64,000 bases of DNA from Proales similis (lineage: Eukaryota; Rotifera; Eurotatoria; Ploima; Proalidae). Below are positions 1 to 10,507 of the stretch, one piece after another. Position numbers and translations under genes: made by a program. Under the pieces are notes generated by a model. That model was not told the origin of the DNA, made no database searches, and worked only from the letters and a program-made list of their open reading frames with translations. The DNA lies in the NCBI GenBank assembly GCA_019059635.1, contig JAGVRJ010000007.1, positions 806,001 through 870,000 on the forward strand, in the 5' to 3' direction. The first letter of the stretch is position 1, and each line of letters begins with the position of its first letter.

Positions 1-436
1 GGAAAACTTTGTAGTAGAATCCGGTCATAAGATCGATGCAGGTGTCGACCACAGCGTCTGCTTTAGCCGCTTCTAGATTATCCCGACCTGGTTACCAAGC
101 GAAATTAAGTGCACTCGATCAGGCCGTGTGGTTCAGGTGACTTGCCTGCAAGATTGTATTCACGAGCCAAATAGCGGGCAATGCTGAGCGACTGTGGCAA
201 CTGTGTGTGCTCATCTATGTCCAGAACGGGCACTTGACCGAGCAGGAATTCTAATCACCGTTGAGTCGTTTAAGAATTGGTTTTATCGCATATCAATGAA
301 CGTTCCTACTTGATTTAGTTGCGGGCCAGTCTTCAATTCGATTGTCATTAAACGCCACACCAGCTGCGGCCAGAATGAGACGTGAGATTTCCGCACGACC
401 TCGCCCGTTGAAATAGTGGAGAGTGTAGTTTGCCAT
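1..436 (-). CDS. Sigma-class glutathione S-transferase, 5' part (runs off window)
   Basis: Exons read on the minus strand are 436-310, 250-146 and 87-1, continuing past the window edge. The product opens [20 protein letters not shown], the thioredoxin-fold start of sigma GSTs, with the catalytic Tyr in the TLHYF segment. It continues with [10 protein letters not shown], the glutathione-binding [12 protein letters not shown] segment, and the start of the helical domain ([12 protein letters not shown]). Enzymes of this family conjugate glutathione to electrophiles, and some isomerise prostaglandin H2. The first intron is GT-AG (59 nt). The second keeps frame and family alignment only if it uses a GC donor in the ideal AG/GCAAGT context (145-88, 58 nt). 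The start is the first ATG and matches the family N-terminus. Only about the first 106 residues of roughly 200 are present. Confidence 0.93.
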
Positions 437-720
437 TGTTGGTTGTTTTTTATTTTTGCTTGATTCTTTTTCTCGCTCTGCTTGGTATCGCTGGTTGTTC
501 TGTTCTGTGCTCTTTGAGCTTGATCTGCCCGACTAAAGCATAAAACGAAATTATTCAGGTTTTCTGTCTATTGTGAAGGCGCCGAGTCGAGGCATTGGCA
601 GTTTGCCACTGAGTTTGCTAACGAACAAATACAGGCGTTCATAAAAATTCAACATGAAGCCTTTTTAAAGACATTATTATGCAACCATCACTCACTCTAT
701 CCAACTCTTTCTCTTTCACT

Positions 721-742
721 CTCTCACTCTCTCTCTCTCTCT
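721..742. repeat. (CT)n microsatellite
   Basis: A pyrimidine dinucleotide run about 22 nt long, preceded by imperfect CT-rich sequence, lies some 290 bp upstream of the GST start. Confidence 0.85.
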
Positions 743-2977
743 ACATTATATTTCGTTTGTTCTGAAGATCGTTTTGGGGGTAATAGCGAGCAATAGATTA
801 TCGCATGGGCTCGTCTTGATTAAAATCTGGAATGTGCATTTATAATTGAATAAAGTAAAGAAAAAAAGAAGCGAAAATCAAAGGCAAGAGCGAAGGATTT
901 ATCATCACACGAGAAGAAAAATCGAATTTAAATCGCTTGACTTCTCTCTTGAGATATTGCTCCACAGGCCATAATGCTTAATATTCATAATTTATAAATA
1001 AAAATTGAAAGCCATCATCACAGTCAACAACAACTCCAACAATATTCATTAATTTGTCAATCCACCTGAGCTCGGGCTGCAATATTCATTAACTTGTGGC
1101 CCGGCGAGATTGTGAAGCCGAGCTGTATGTAGGCGATTAATAATGGCTTTGCGACATACTATTGCGATTGCGCTCTCTGTTTCATGAATGAGTTTAAGTC
1201 AATCGAAATAGTCAAACACGATATAAAAGCCTCTTTTTTTTCTATCTTTCTACCCGCCTTGTTATTCTCTGGTTTGTGGCATTTAAATTGGGACACGCTT
1301 TCAAGATTTCAAATAGTCATCGCAAGCACGAAAATCACAAGGTAATAAAGGTAGAACGAGAAAGATGCGAGCAACACTTGGCTCATAGAGAGAGAGAGAG
1401 AGCGAAAGTTAGAAAAAGAACAGAAAACTGGAGAGAGAGAAATAAATGGGAAAAGGTGCAGGAGGCGAGGCAAGCAAACAAGCCTGGCTTTTATTGCAAG
1501 ATAAACAAGATTACGCCACACTGATTGTCTTGCTAAAATGCCCACCACGCCGCGCAAAAGCTGCTTGCCGCGCCTCGCTCGTCCACGCTCGGCCTCTCTC
1601 GCTTCTCGGTCAATTTATTTCTCTTTTAAATTCACACTTGCTTGTTTGCTCGCATTCAAGAGCCGTTCTATATTCGTTTGTGAAACAGTATTCTCGTTTA
1701 CAAAGGTTTACAAAGAGAAAGAATTGAGAAGCCTACTGGGCAAGTATAATTCGGCCCTTTGCCTTTCACCACTTGGCGCCCCCCGACCGACACGAGCTCT
1801 AGATTTTTCTCATCTCATCATTTGATTACCGGCCGGCGTCAGCAAGACACTCGCTCGCTTGCTTCTCCCTCCCCTCGTTCTCGATCACTATCTGCAAGAT
1901 GTGAGTGTGATGCAGCCATTCTCTCCTACTGCGGCGCTGGCCTAATCTTCATGCACCTTCTGTGCAAGTCGATATGCGCTATTAAGAGCTGCTGACCCCC
2001 ATTCTATTTCTCATTGTATTTTATTCACGTTTGTCGGCGATGGGCATCAGAATTTGCAGAATAGCAATTCGACTGGTCTCTTAAAAGCGGGCAGTGGCGA
2101 TCTTAATGCCGCTCGATCGGCCGCCCAGTTACTTAAGCAGATCATCTTCACAGATAAAAAGTTCAATTGATAACTGATATCGGCAGGGTCAACTGTGCCC
2201 GAAAGAAAGAAAAAAAAGGCTGGCGAGTAAAGAGGGGCCGGTTTATTAACTCGATTTCCGCCAACTCAATCATCTCGGCTTTTATCTTGTCTACATCACT
2301 CGCGTAAAAGATAATTGGTCTGGGCCAGTAAATGCATCTCTTGAAACTTTTCCGACGTTGCTTTATTCTGTCTGGACTGTAGGCACGAGACGCGAATATG
2401 TAAAGTAGGCTTGAGCAGAGAACGAGACAAGAGGCTTATAACGATGATGGCTGAGCTCAGCTGCTATGATTCAATAGAATCGGATGGGACAATTGGGACA
2501 ATTTTCGACTTATGACACGTTCGAGAGTATGATTCTAATAATTGGAGTAGCCTTATGAAAACAAAGGTGCGCGCGTGGCCACTGAAGAGCGCAACAAAAA
2601 GAGAATAGGGTGAGGGAATGAGCGAAAGAGAGAATTTAATTAGGAAGATTAAATGGCCCTAAACGCCTTTTGATTGATGCTATCAAAATACGGGCAGCGG
2701 GAATGAAAACAAAATTAAGTAATCTTATCGAAATGAGGCGATTTATAGTGGCGGCGAGGCGCATCGCTTCGAGCCAATTTCAAAACCAAAACAAAAAAGA
2801 CGCAAGAGCGCTTTTTTCATAGTGGTCGTCGTCATCGTACTTAGTCCAAGACACTTAGCGCCCGGCCCGTCACTGCGCGGCTTTTCGTCTCATTTTTGTC
2901 GGAAAAATGTTGCATACGTCCTTCCCGGCTCATCTATTCACTCTCTCTCTACCTCTTTCTCTTTTTTTCTCCCGTTT

Positions 2978-3012
2978 TATTATTATTATTAGCCGAGTGT
3001 GTGTGTGTGTGT
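2978..3012. repeat. (TTA)n followed by (GT)n
   Basis: A TTA trinucleotide run (about 2978-2991) is followed, after a few bases, by about eight GT units (2997-3012). Confidence 0.85.
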
Positions 3013-3361
3013 TGCACGTCTGCGTGTTTGTATGTGTAAGTGTCTAATTGAGTTAGCGGACTCTATGCGCAAACGGTGAATTCCTTCTAAATTTTTTCTC
3101 CATTTCTTTTCTATTCACCCTTCATTTAGCTTCTTTTTTTTTAATCCTTGAAATATTTAAATAGTCCGGAAATAATTCGGATTCCTTCAAACCGAGGAGC
3201 AAAAGAGAGAAAAAGGGACAAAGAGTATGAAGGGAGTGGCTAGCGTTCGCCACAACCGAAGGCCAACTCACTCTGTTCGACCCAGCCTGGCCGGCTCTTA
3301 CAAATGTGCTCGACGTTATTTATTTATTTAATTTGAGATTGACTCTCTCTCAAGGCTCGAG

Positions 3362-3397
3362 TATATAAATAGAACGGTCATAAACACAAGCTCATTT
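3362..3397 (+). promoter_or_regulatory. Core promoter: TATA box plus initiator
   Basis: TATATAAATAG begins at 3362 and an arthropod-type initiator TCATTT lies at 3392-3397. The distance from the first T of the TATA box to the initiator A is 32 nt, which is the expected geometry. The next coding start on this strand is 3685, so the predicted 5' UTR is about 290 nt. This is inferred from motif and spacing only. Confidence 0.6.
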
Positions 3398-3684
3398 CCT
3401 CTCTGCGCTTCGTTCTCTTGTGCTCTAGGGCTCGACTGGCCTTGTGACTTGACAACGCTCAGATTGGCATCTGTTTAATGACCTGTAAATTTAATTAACG
3501 TGCGCTCTTGTTTGCCCTTTATATTTATGGTGATGAGCTGTACAAATAAAAAAGGACATAGAGACAGACAGCCAGATTGACAGGAAGGATGAGCGCGTCT
3601 CAACCTCTTTATATCGGCATCTTTATGTTTCTTATTTTTCTTCATTCGATTGTGCCAATTTAGAAAAAGAAGAACTAGGCGAAA

Positions 3685-4228
3685 ATGGACCAAGACGAGG
3701 AGCTGAAAAGAAACTACCTGCTTGCGTTGATTCGTCAATTGTCTGAAAAAAAGAACACGCAAGCGGAAGCAAATGACCGCAGCGATGGCGAGGCGAATCC
3801 ATTTCTGTTCGAACGGCCTCGAATGAGTCTGGCGCACGCTTTCGGGCAAAACCCTCGCTACGATACAGACCCCTCCAACGGACACTTTAACACCAACACC
3901 AGCATCGAGTGGCTCGGCGGCCTCTCTCTCTGGCAGTTCACCGCCGTATTTATCGCAATTATAATGTTCATCGGTAGGCTAGCTACAAATGGCGTAATGC
4001 TTCTAATGCTTTTTAAAACGCCATTACCCAAAAGTGCTCTCGATCAGCTTCATTCGCCGCATGAATCTGTTTGTTCGTAAGATATCGCACACAAACATGC
4101 TGCAGAGCCGTCTGGGTGCTCGACGAGTAGAACGGACCACCTTCTCCTCTTTGGGCAGCGCTAACCATCTCTTGCCCAAAGGAGGCTCGCCTCAATTTTA
4201 CCACCATCAGTTTGCCAATTTCATTTGA
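3685..4228 (+). CDS. Small single-pass membrane protein A (160 aa), function unknown
   Basis: Two exons, 3685-3973 and 4035-4228, are joined in phase 1 across a 61-nt intron. An acidic/polar N-terminal part of about 83 residues (opening MDQDEELKRNYLLALIRQL) precedes one hydrophobic span (LWQFTAVFIAIIMFIVLSIS, interrupted by the intron) and a basic cytoplasmic-looking tail (FIRRMNLFVRK...). I see no signal peptide, so a signal-anchor topology is likely. I do not recognise the family. The neighbouring gene at 4587 has the same plan: charged helical start, one span, phase-1 intron inside the span, basic tail. The two may be diverged tandem duplicates. A TATA/initiator promoter lies about 290 bp upstream. 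Confidence 0.72.
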
Positions 4229-4586
4229 AGCACTTCGCCCATTTGAAATTTATTCGCTAGTCCTGTGGTCACTTTGCTTTTTCTCTCCCTTTTCTCATCT
4301 TTTTTTCTCTTATTTTGGCGTTTTTTTTATGCGCTATCTGTGCTAGAATAAATTGACCGATATTCACTATTTGATCAAGAGCAGCACGCTCTTTGATTAA
4401 TGTTCGTCGTGTCGTCTGTCTGTGCAAGCACCGTTGTGCGTGAGTGTGCGCCTATGTCTCGACGAATGAGTAGATCTTGAATTTAAATGGACTGACAAAG
4501 TTCTGTCCATTAATAAGTTTGGGCTCGCTTTTATTTGAATAGAGTGGACGCGAGCGGTTTGTCGAGCAATTCAGAGTCGACGTAGA

Positions 4587-5216
4587 ATGGATGAGCTCAA
4601 GTCCGAAATTCGACAGCTCAAGCTTAAACTCTTACGAGAGCAGCTCAACGACCGCATATTTCGTCTTGAGAATCTTCCGCCTGCGCCAAGCGGCTTCAAC
4701 TCTTCTCAAGCAAACTCAAGCTCGATTTCAAACGATCAAACCGAATCCAAATTTTATCGATCGGTTCTTCTGGTTCACATATTTAATACAATGGAAGTCT
4801 GGCAGGTGCTTCTGACCATTTTTATTCTCTGGTGGCTCATAAGTAAACTTTTACGAATCTCTTCAATTTCTTGGCCAATAGAGTTTAATTTATGATTTGT
4901 AGTCGTGATGCTCAAGAGACTCAAGGTGAAGTATATAAAACGAAGGCGAAACAAGTGGCTCGAGGATAATCTCCAGCTTGACCAAAAGTCAGTCAATCAG
5001 CATTTTGAGCACGAGCTGTCTGACACCGAAAGCAGTACAGCCTCGTCAATATGGTTCAGTAGGCATTCACTACAAATAGCCGCGCCCGATCAACTTGACG
5101 TTTGCTTGTTTACTCGCGATGAGCTAGAGCGGCTTCAAAGTTGTGATCATTTCGACTACAAGCCGTTTGCTACTCAACTGACACTAAGCAAGTCTAATCT
5201 TAGTCTGCAAGTGTGA
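4587..5216 (+). CDS. Small single-pass membrane protein B (189 aa), possible paralogue of A
   Basis: Exons 4587-4842 and 4903-5216 are joined in phase 1 across a 60-nt intron. The start MDELKSEIRQLKLKLLREQL predicts an amphipathic or coiled helix. A Ser/Asn-rich stretch follows, then one span (VWQVLLTIFILWWLIIVML) with the intron inside it. A strongly basic stop-transfer sequence (KRLKVKYIKRRRNK) leads into a soluble tail of about 90 residues. Layout, intron phase and intron position relative to the span match the upstream gene A. AATAAA occurs a few bases after the stop, and the 3' end converges on CFAP96. I do not recognise the family. Confidence 0.75.
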
Positions 5217-5301
5217 GTCCCTGAATAAAATGCCGGTTTTTCTTTTAAATAAACAATTTTACCAAACCACAAGTTTTATTTGAGGTTTCTTAAATTAGTG
5301 C

Positions 5302-6550
5302 CTAGTGAACAGCGGTCAAATTGTACGTGGAAAAGCTTTGCGCCGATCGATAGTTTTGCGCATGAATCTTTACGTTCACATTTCGGTTTATGATCGACGG
5401 CTGCAGAATTGACTTTGTTCCCTGGGGAGGCACATACAGCTTGCCGCTGTTGTTGACAACTCTTTTTAGTGGCTTATAGTCGGTCATTGGCGCATATGGC
5501 TCTGTCTTGTGCTCTGGGTACGGGTTCAAGAAACCGTCAGAGTTCTTGAGCTTGATCAAGAACCAATGAGTTTTCATTTAAACACAATCAAGCGAGAAAA
5601 TCAGCTACCGTCTTTGTGGCGTTCGAAGGCCTAAAAGGCTTCAAATTCGAGTCGCTTTTGGCTCGATTTATCTCTCGCTTTATCGGACTATCCTTTTGAG
5701 TGTAGAACGGATTCGCATCAAAGTAGCCTTTTTGGAATTTTCCAGACTTGAATGGGCCTGCAATCATCGACTTTCGGTGTCTCTCATAAGCACTCTGTTT
5801 GTTTTAAGTTACTTTATCAAAACTCGAAAGCGATTGATTTGCTTCAATTACTCGTGCTGCCTGCTGAGTGCTGTCGTATTTGTCTCCTTTGTATTCGGGG
5901 TATTTGTCCAGAGTAACGTTCGCATATCTGAATTCGTTAAATATTTTTCAACAATTAAGTTTGCTCTTGGCTAATGTTTACCCATAACCGGTTCCTTGCT
6001 TTGGCGGATTGGTTTTGATGTTCGGCTTGGACGCTTCTCGAGCCTTGCCTTCTCTGGCCTTGGGCGAAAAGTGCTCGATTTTGCCGGCAAATGTTCCATA
6101 AATGGAGCCGAGTCCTTCCCTTTAATTGAAACTGCTGAACTGAACGTCGGACGAGGCGTCAAGTTGCTTTCTTACGGCTTTGTCTCGCCATGAAAAGTGA
6201 TAAACGGCCGATTGGAGACGTTCTTTTTTGCATCTTGCATTCGTTGGCGACGTCGAATGCCGATCGGATCTGAGTAGGCTTCTTTCTCGAACACGCGCGC
6301 GAATTTCTTGTCAAAATAGCCGTCTTGCAAGCCGGTCGCTTTTTCTTTAACCGGACCAGGCAGCATTTGTCTGCCTTTGTAGGCCGCTTCATTGAAATTG
6401 ACTGAGCGAATAATTAATTTTTGTTTGATATGCAAACAAACGAGAGTTGAATTTACACTTGGACGAAGGCACATACGGATCTTTCACCGTTATGTAGCTC
6501 ATCTCTTGGAAGAAACCGACCCGGTTCAGATCATTTTTTGCGTTGGACAT
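5302..6550 (-). CDS. CFAP96: CFAP96 (C4orf47-like) cilia and flagella associated protein
   Basis: Six minus-strand exons: 6550-6457, 6401-6176, 6119-5982, 5927-5852, 5794-5609 and 5550-5302. The introns are 54-58 nt and the product is 322 aa. Recognition rests on a run of family landmarks in order: RVGFFQEMSYITVKDPYV at the start, LQDGYFDKKFARVFEKEAY, ETKPEGLGSIYGTF, KQGTGYGYANVTL, GYFDANPF, NPYPEHKTEPY, and the C-terminal Pro/Gly motif followed by the MNMxNYxS-like end. The vertebrate protein is a ciliary/centrosomal microtubule-associated protein, so motile cilia or flagellated sperm are expected in this organism. It shares a 248-bp upstream gap with the divergent small membrane gene at 6799. 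The last exon start could be 5544 instead of 5550. Confidence 0.9.
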
Positions 6551-6798
6551 GATTTTCCAGCTTTAAGCACTGCCTGGCGTGTATTCGATTTGACTTTTTT
6601 TTTTGTGTATAATCGCACGCAACCGAATTAAAAAATATTTCTATGGCGACAGCTTATGTAAACCGTCGTGTCCTGGGCCTCCGCGCACAATGCATAATTT
6701 CGCCTATTGGCGCCCTGAGCTTCATTCAAATTTAATTTAAACTTTCTCGCCTCAGATAAAATGGCCTGAACGCGGAAACTGAATCAAGTCCGTTGGCG

Positions 6799-7038
6799 AT
6801 GAGCCCTGAATTAGACCGAGACGCCTCAGTAGTTTTGTACATCTCTCTAGCAATCGTTTCGATAAACGCTCTTTTCGTAACAATTCTATTCATTTACTGC
6901 TGCTGCTATTTGGATGTGAGAGGATCTAGAGGCAAAAGCGTTGAAAACCTTCAAAGAGCTCTTAGTCTCACCAGCTCTCGGCAGCCAGATTATAATGCAC
7001 AAAATGTACAAACAAGAGACCTTCTTTCAATTATGTAA
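6799..7038 (+). CDS. Small single-pass membrane protein C (79 aa), function unknown
   Basis: A single-exon frame starts MSPELDRDASVVLY. It has one long hydrophobic span of about 25 residues ending in a Cys cluster (FIYCCCYLD), then a polar tail of about 40 residues rich in Ser, Gln and Arg. The Cys cluster at the inner membrane face is a plausible S-acylation site (inference). AATAAA lies at 7081, about 40 nt past the stop. The gene is divergent from CFAP96. It resembles A and B only in general plan, and I cannot assign a family. The start is the first ATG after a short in-frame extension without ATG. Confidence 0.55.
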   Translation: MSPELDRDASVVLYISLAIVSINALFVTILFIYCCCYLDVRGSRGKSVENLQRALSLTSSRQPDYNAQNVQTRDLLSIM

Positions 7039-7457
7039 CCCTGAAGGATTCTTGGACGAGTAGTTGCAGAGGCTAATGAAAATAAAGAAACTTTTCAAAC
7101 AGACACTCAATCAAACTCGACAACAAAAACTTTAAAAAAAAATTTCTAAAATAATGAAATCGCATTGCATAGAAATCCATTCCAAGCTTTAAAATTTGAT
7201 GCCTGGCTTCAAGTTCGCGTCAGTAACTTTAAAAAAGAACTTAAAATTTAAAACTTGAGAATCAACTGCGACTTGTGTGAATGGGGCAAAATTCTTCAAA
7301 TGATCGTTTGATTCAAGAATATTGAGTCTTTAGTTACGCTGCGCCAGTTAAAGCAGCGGCTCGAGCGCGGCAATATTCGAGTCTTAGAATTTGCATAAGA
7401 ATTCAGGTTGATAAAATAGTGAAATCTAAAAAATCAAAATGTTCTTTTAAGCAGAAT
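7039..7457. other. Intergenic spacer
   Basis: Apart from the poly(A) signal of the small membrane gene at about 7081, I see no gene or clear promoter motif here. The sequence is A/T rich. Confidence 0.6.
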
Positions 7458-9799
7458 ATGGCCCTTGGAATGGAGGAGACAGGAAACAGGTTCCAGTCTG
7501 CTGACTATCTCGTCTTCTTTGTGATGCTTGCAGCGAACGCGCTGATAGGCTTCTACTGTGGATGGGTGGACAGGCACAAGAAGACGACCAAGGACTACCT
7601 GCTGGGCGGAGCAAAACTGGGGGTGAGTTTTTTTCACGAGCCAACCAGAAGAGATTTACACACGATGGTATGAAGGCCATCCCTGTCGGAATCTCGATCA
7701 TGGGAAGCTTTATTTCAGCGAATGCTATCATGGGACTGCCTTGGGAAACGCACAAGTTCGGAACGATGATGACAATTTGGGTCTTGCCGGTGGTCACGGC
7801 ACAATTCACGGCCGCTCTTGTTTTTGTGCCATTTTTTCATCGCCTAAAGATAACAAGTGCATACGAATATTTGAGAAAAAGATTTGGTCCTGCATGCCAG
7901 AAGCTGGCCTCCTTGGTATTCGTCGCGGAAATGGTAGATTAAAGCAATCTATTTGATTTTATTTTTTTGAATGTAATATTTTCGCAAGTTTCTTTATATG
8001 GGATTGGCTCTTTTTGCGCCAGCACTCGCAATCAAGCAAATTAGCGGTCTCTCTATGTTTGTTTCAATTGGTAGGAATGAGCTCATAGGTATGATGCAAC
8101 ACTAACACAAATGTCCAAGTGGTGACCGGGGCTGTCTGTTTGGCCTACACAGTCGTCGGTGGAATCAAAGCCACGGTGTGGACAGACACATTCCAAGTGG
8201 TCATCATGTTCACAGGGACCTTTCTGGTGATCGTCAGAGGCGTGTGGAGCATAGACGGTGGAGTGTCTGAGATATTCAGGCTCGCCTATGAGTCTGACCG
8301 GATCGAGTTCTTCGAGTGAGTAAACGCACGGGTCACTTGCTTGTCGCCTGCGGTCAAGACGCTTTCAAAAGCTTCGATCCGTCTCCGTTCAAGAGACACA
8401 CTTTCTGGACTCTGACGGTGGTCTCGTTCTTCAACGACCTTGCCTTGTATGCGGCCAATCAAGGCGCCATTCAGCGCTACCTTTCTGTTCCCAATACCAA
8501 AGAGGCTATGAAGTAAATTGAAAAATTGTCTCTTGCGATAGAATCCAATTAATCGATCAAGAGCTCTAGTGGTCAGCTCTTTCCTATTATTCATTTTTGT
8601 ATTGATGTGTGTTTTTTGCGGCTTGATTGCGTTCGCAAAATATTTCGGTTGTGACCTGCTCGCAAGTGGTCAAATAATCCGCGGGGAGCAAGTAAGCTGA
8701 TCTTTTATTTTTTACGTACCAACAACCAATAAAAGATGATTGCTTTAAGCTGATGCCATACCTGGCTATCGAACCAGATATCCTAGGAGCAGTTCCAGGA
8801 CTGACTGGTATTTTCATTGCCTGTTTAATGAGCAGCTCCCTGAGGTACGAAAAAAAGACCAAAACAACCCAATCTAATCCCTGAACTTGCCCTAGCACCG
8901 TCTCGACCTGCATGAACTCGATCGCAGCCGTTGCTGTCACTGACTTTGTGAGGCCGATCTTTCAATCGATCGTCGGCCGAGCCATGAACGAGTCAAAGGC
9001 CGCGCTCTCTTCAAGGTTCCTCTGTAAGCCTTGTCGATAGCCTCCTTCGATCCGATCATTCTCATTTGGCCAAAAGCCCTGGCGTTCGGCATCGGCGGCA
9101 TCACCTTGGCCTACATGTGCCAGTTCCTGGGCGACACGCTTCTCCAGCTCTCGTTCCTCCTATTCGGACTTCTTGGCGGACCCCTTTTGGCCATCTTTGT
9201 GCTGGGAATGTTCTTTCCTTGGTGCAACTCAATCGTAAGTGCTTTTTGATCGTCGGAATTCAGGCGCCAATTCACTTGAGCAACAAGGGCGCGTTTGTCG
9301 GCACTCTGCTCAGCATTGCGGTCAACATCTGGATCGGCGTGGGCGCAGTCCTGTTCGGCCGAGCGACTGGCGCAAAGCCGGTCTTCACTCACGCCTGCGC
9401 CAATCAGACCCTGTTCGCCAACACGAGCCAGCTGACGGCGCCAGAAGAGCCAGTCGAGTGAGTGAAGTTATGGGTGAGCGTCCGAGATCGCCAAATAATG
9501 CCCACTAGGGGCGCGCTCATTTTCCAGGTGTCTTACATGTACTACTCGGTCATTGCGTTGTTGGTGGCCATTCCTTCAGCCCTCGCCATCAGCTTGCTGG
9601 CCAGCAGGCTCGGCTTCAAAGAGAGCTATGGGCCCGAGCTGCTTGTTGACGTACCCTTCATTCGGAAATATCACCGTCACGATGCTAAAATCGAGTCGTC
9701 CCCAGCTAGCGAGGTAAAACTCCCGCTATATCCTTCCTATGACCAATTCTGGCTTATTATTTTCTCTTTCAGCCCGAGCGCCAGGCCCTTAAAGCTTAG
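7458..9799 (+). CDS. SLC5-family sodium/solute symporter, copy 1
   Basis: Twelve exons: 7470 (or 7458)-7622, 7676-7933, 7989-8070, 8120-8315, 8372-8512, 8562-8691, 8750-8844, 8896-9023, 9077-9234, 9288-9457, 9509-9713 and 9773-9799. All junction phases agree, the introns are 49-59 nt, and the product is about 580 aa. SLC5 landmarks appear in order: LLGG after TM1, SIMGSFISA, ITSAYEYLRKRFG, VVTGAVCLAYTVVGGIKATVWTDTFQ, FDPSPFKRHTFWT, STVSTCMNSIAAVAVTDFV, and GGPLLAIFVLGMFFPW. These resemble the monocarboxylate/multivitamin branch (SLC5A6/A8/A12), which uses the Na+ gradient to import anionic nutrients across the plasma membrane. The substrate cannot be read from sequence. A tandem copy follows at 10508. 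Confidence 0.93.
7465..7707. repeat. SLC5 identity block 1 (partner 10503-10745)
   Basis: This 243-bp stretch matches 10503-10745 with about five substitutions and no gaps. It covers exon 1, the whole 53-nt intron 1 and the first bases of exon 2. Identity stops abruptly inside exon 2. Confidence 0.9.
8117..8509. repeat. SLC5 identity block 2 (partner 11165-11557)
   Basis: This 393-bp stretch reads identically in both copies, including a complete 56-nt intron. It starts at the last bases of intron 3 and ends at the last coding bases of exon 5, beyond which introns and exons are unrelated or strongly diverged. Confidence 0.92.
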
Positions 9800-9822
9800 T
9801 CCTTCACTGCTCTTTTTTAAGC
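8826..9822. repeat. SLC5 identity block 3 (partner 11867-12863)
   Basis: This stretch of about 997 bp has a single substitution (9809 versus 12850). It spans the end of exon 7 through exon 12, five introns and about 20 bp of 3' UTR. Identity ends sharply at 9822. Confidence 0.92.
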
Positions 9823-10507
9823 TTTTTTTTTAAACGGTCGGATAATTTTTAAATGATCGTCTTTAAATTTAGTTTATAACTTAGAAGGAAGCTTTTCAGG
9901 ATTTTATTCTTCTGATTATCCAAGATGAATTATCTCTTTTCCTTTATTTCATTCAAGCTATATTACTATGGTTAACACGTGAAAACACACGAAACATGAA
10001 ACCTAAATCGGAAAATTAAAAAAAAAGTTTTCATAAAGAATCTGTTTACTATGGATACGAACGACAACTCAAATATTTTCTTAAAGCTTTTTATCTTTGC
10101 TTCGTTTAAATGCTTATTTTATAGAATGTTACTATTACAGCATACAATCTTATTTTTGTTCATCTGCTGAATTTAAGCGGAGAATATTTTTTTTCAATGC
10201 TTCCCTTAGATAAGCTATTTTTTCCGAAATTCGGCCTGATAACTCACTTAGTTGGTAGTCGCAATTCAATAAAATTCATGAAAATAAAAAATCATTATTG
10301 CTTTGCTATCAAATTTCAGGTATTTATTAATCTTAATCAATTCATTGAAATTCAAATTACTATTCGTTACGCTCGATTGATCACGATTCTTACTTTAATT
10401 AGCTTTATAAACGCAAAAGAAATCACTCTTTCCACAATATCATCTTAATTTGAAAGATAAAAAACAATACCGAAGAACTTGATTTTTTGCGAAATTCGGC
10501 TGTTGGA
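9800..10507. other. Spacer between the SLC5 copies
   Basis: Very A/T-rich sequence with long A and T runs and no credible coding frame. It must contain the 3' end of copy 1 and the promoter of copy 2. The few bases of block 3 beyond the stop codon are duplicated downstream of copy 2. Confidence 0.6.

Larger units (their letters stand above)
437..3361. other. Gene-poor spacer with microsatellites
   Basis: No open frame here resembles a known protein or shows a convincing exon chain. The short overlapping frames at 1276-1995 look like chance. The stretch contains CT/GA tracts, a TTA run, a GT run and many A/T homopolymers. It separates the divergent GST gene from the first small membrane gene and probably holds regulatory DNA. 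Confidence 0.6.

Noticed and set aside
1276-1995. Overlapping frames of 78-95 codons
   Set aside because: They occur on both strands of simple, GA/CT-rich DNA, lack motifs and splice context, and contradict each other.
7623-7648. A 26-nt intron in SLC5 exon 1-2 (both copies)
   Set aside because: An AG at 7674-7675 gives a 53-nt intron in the same frame and restores the exact family spacing between LLGG and the IPV motif, so no ultra-short intron is needed.
9024-9040. A 17-nt intron in SLC5 between the SSR motif and the next helix
   Set aside because: Using the AG at 9075-9076 gives a normal 53-nt intron and joins SSRFL to SLAFGIGG as in the family.
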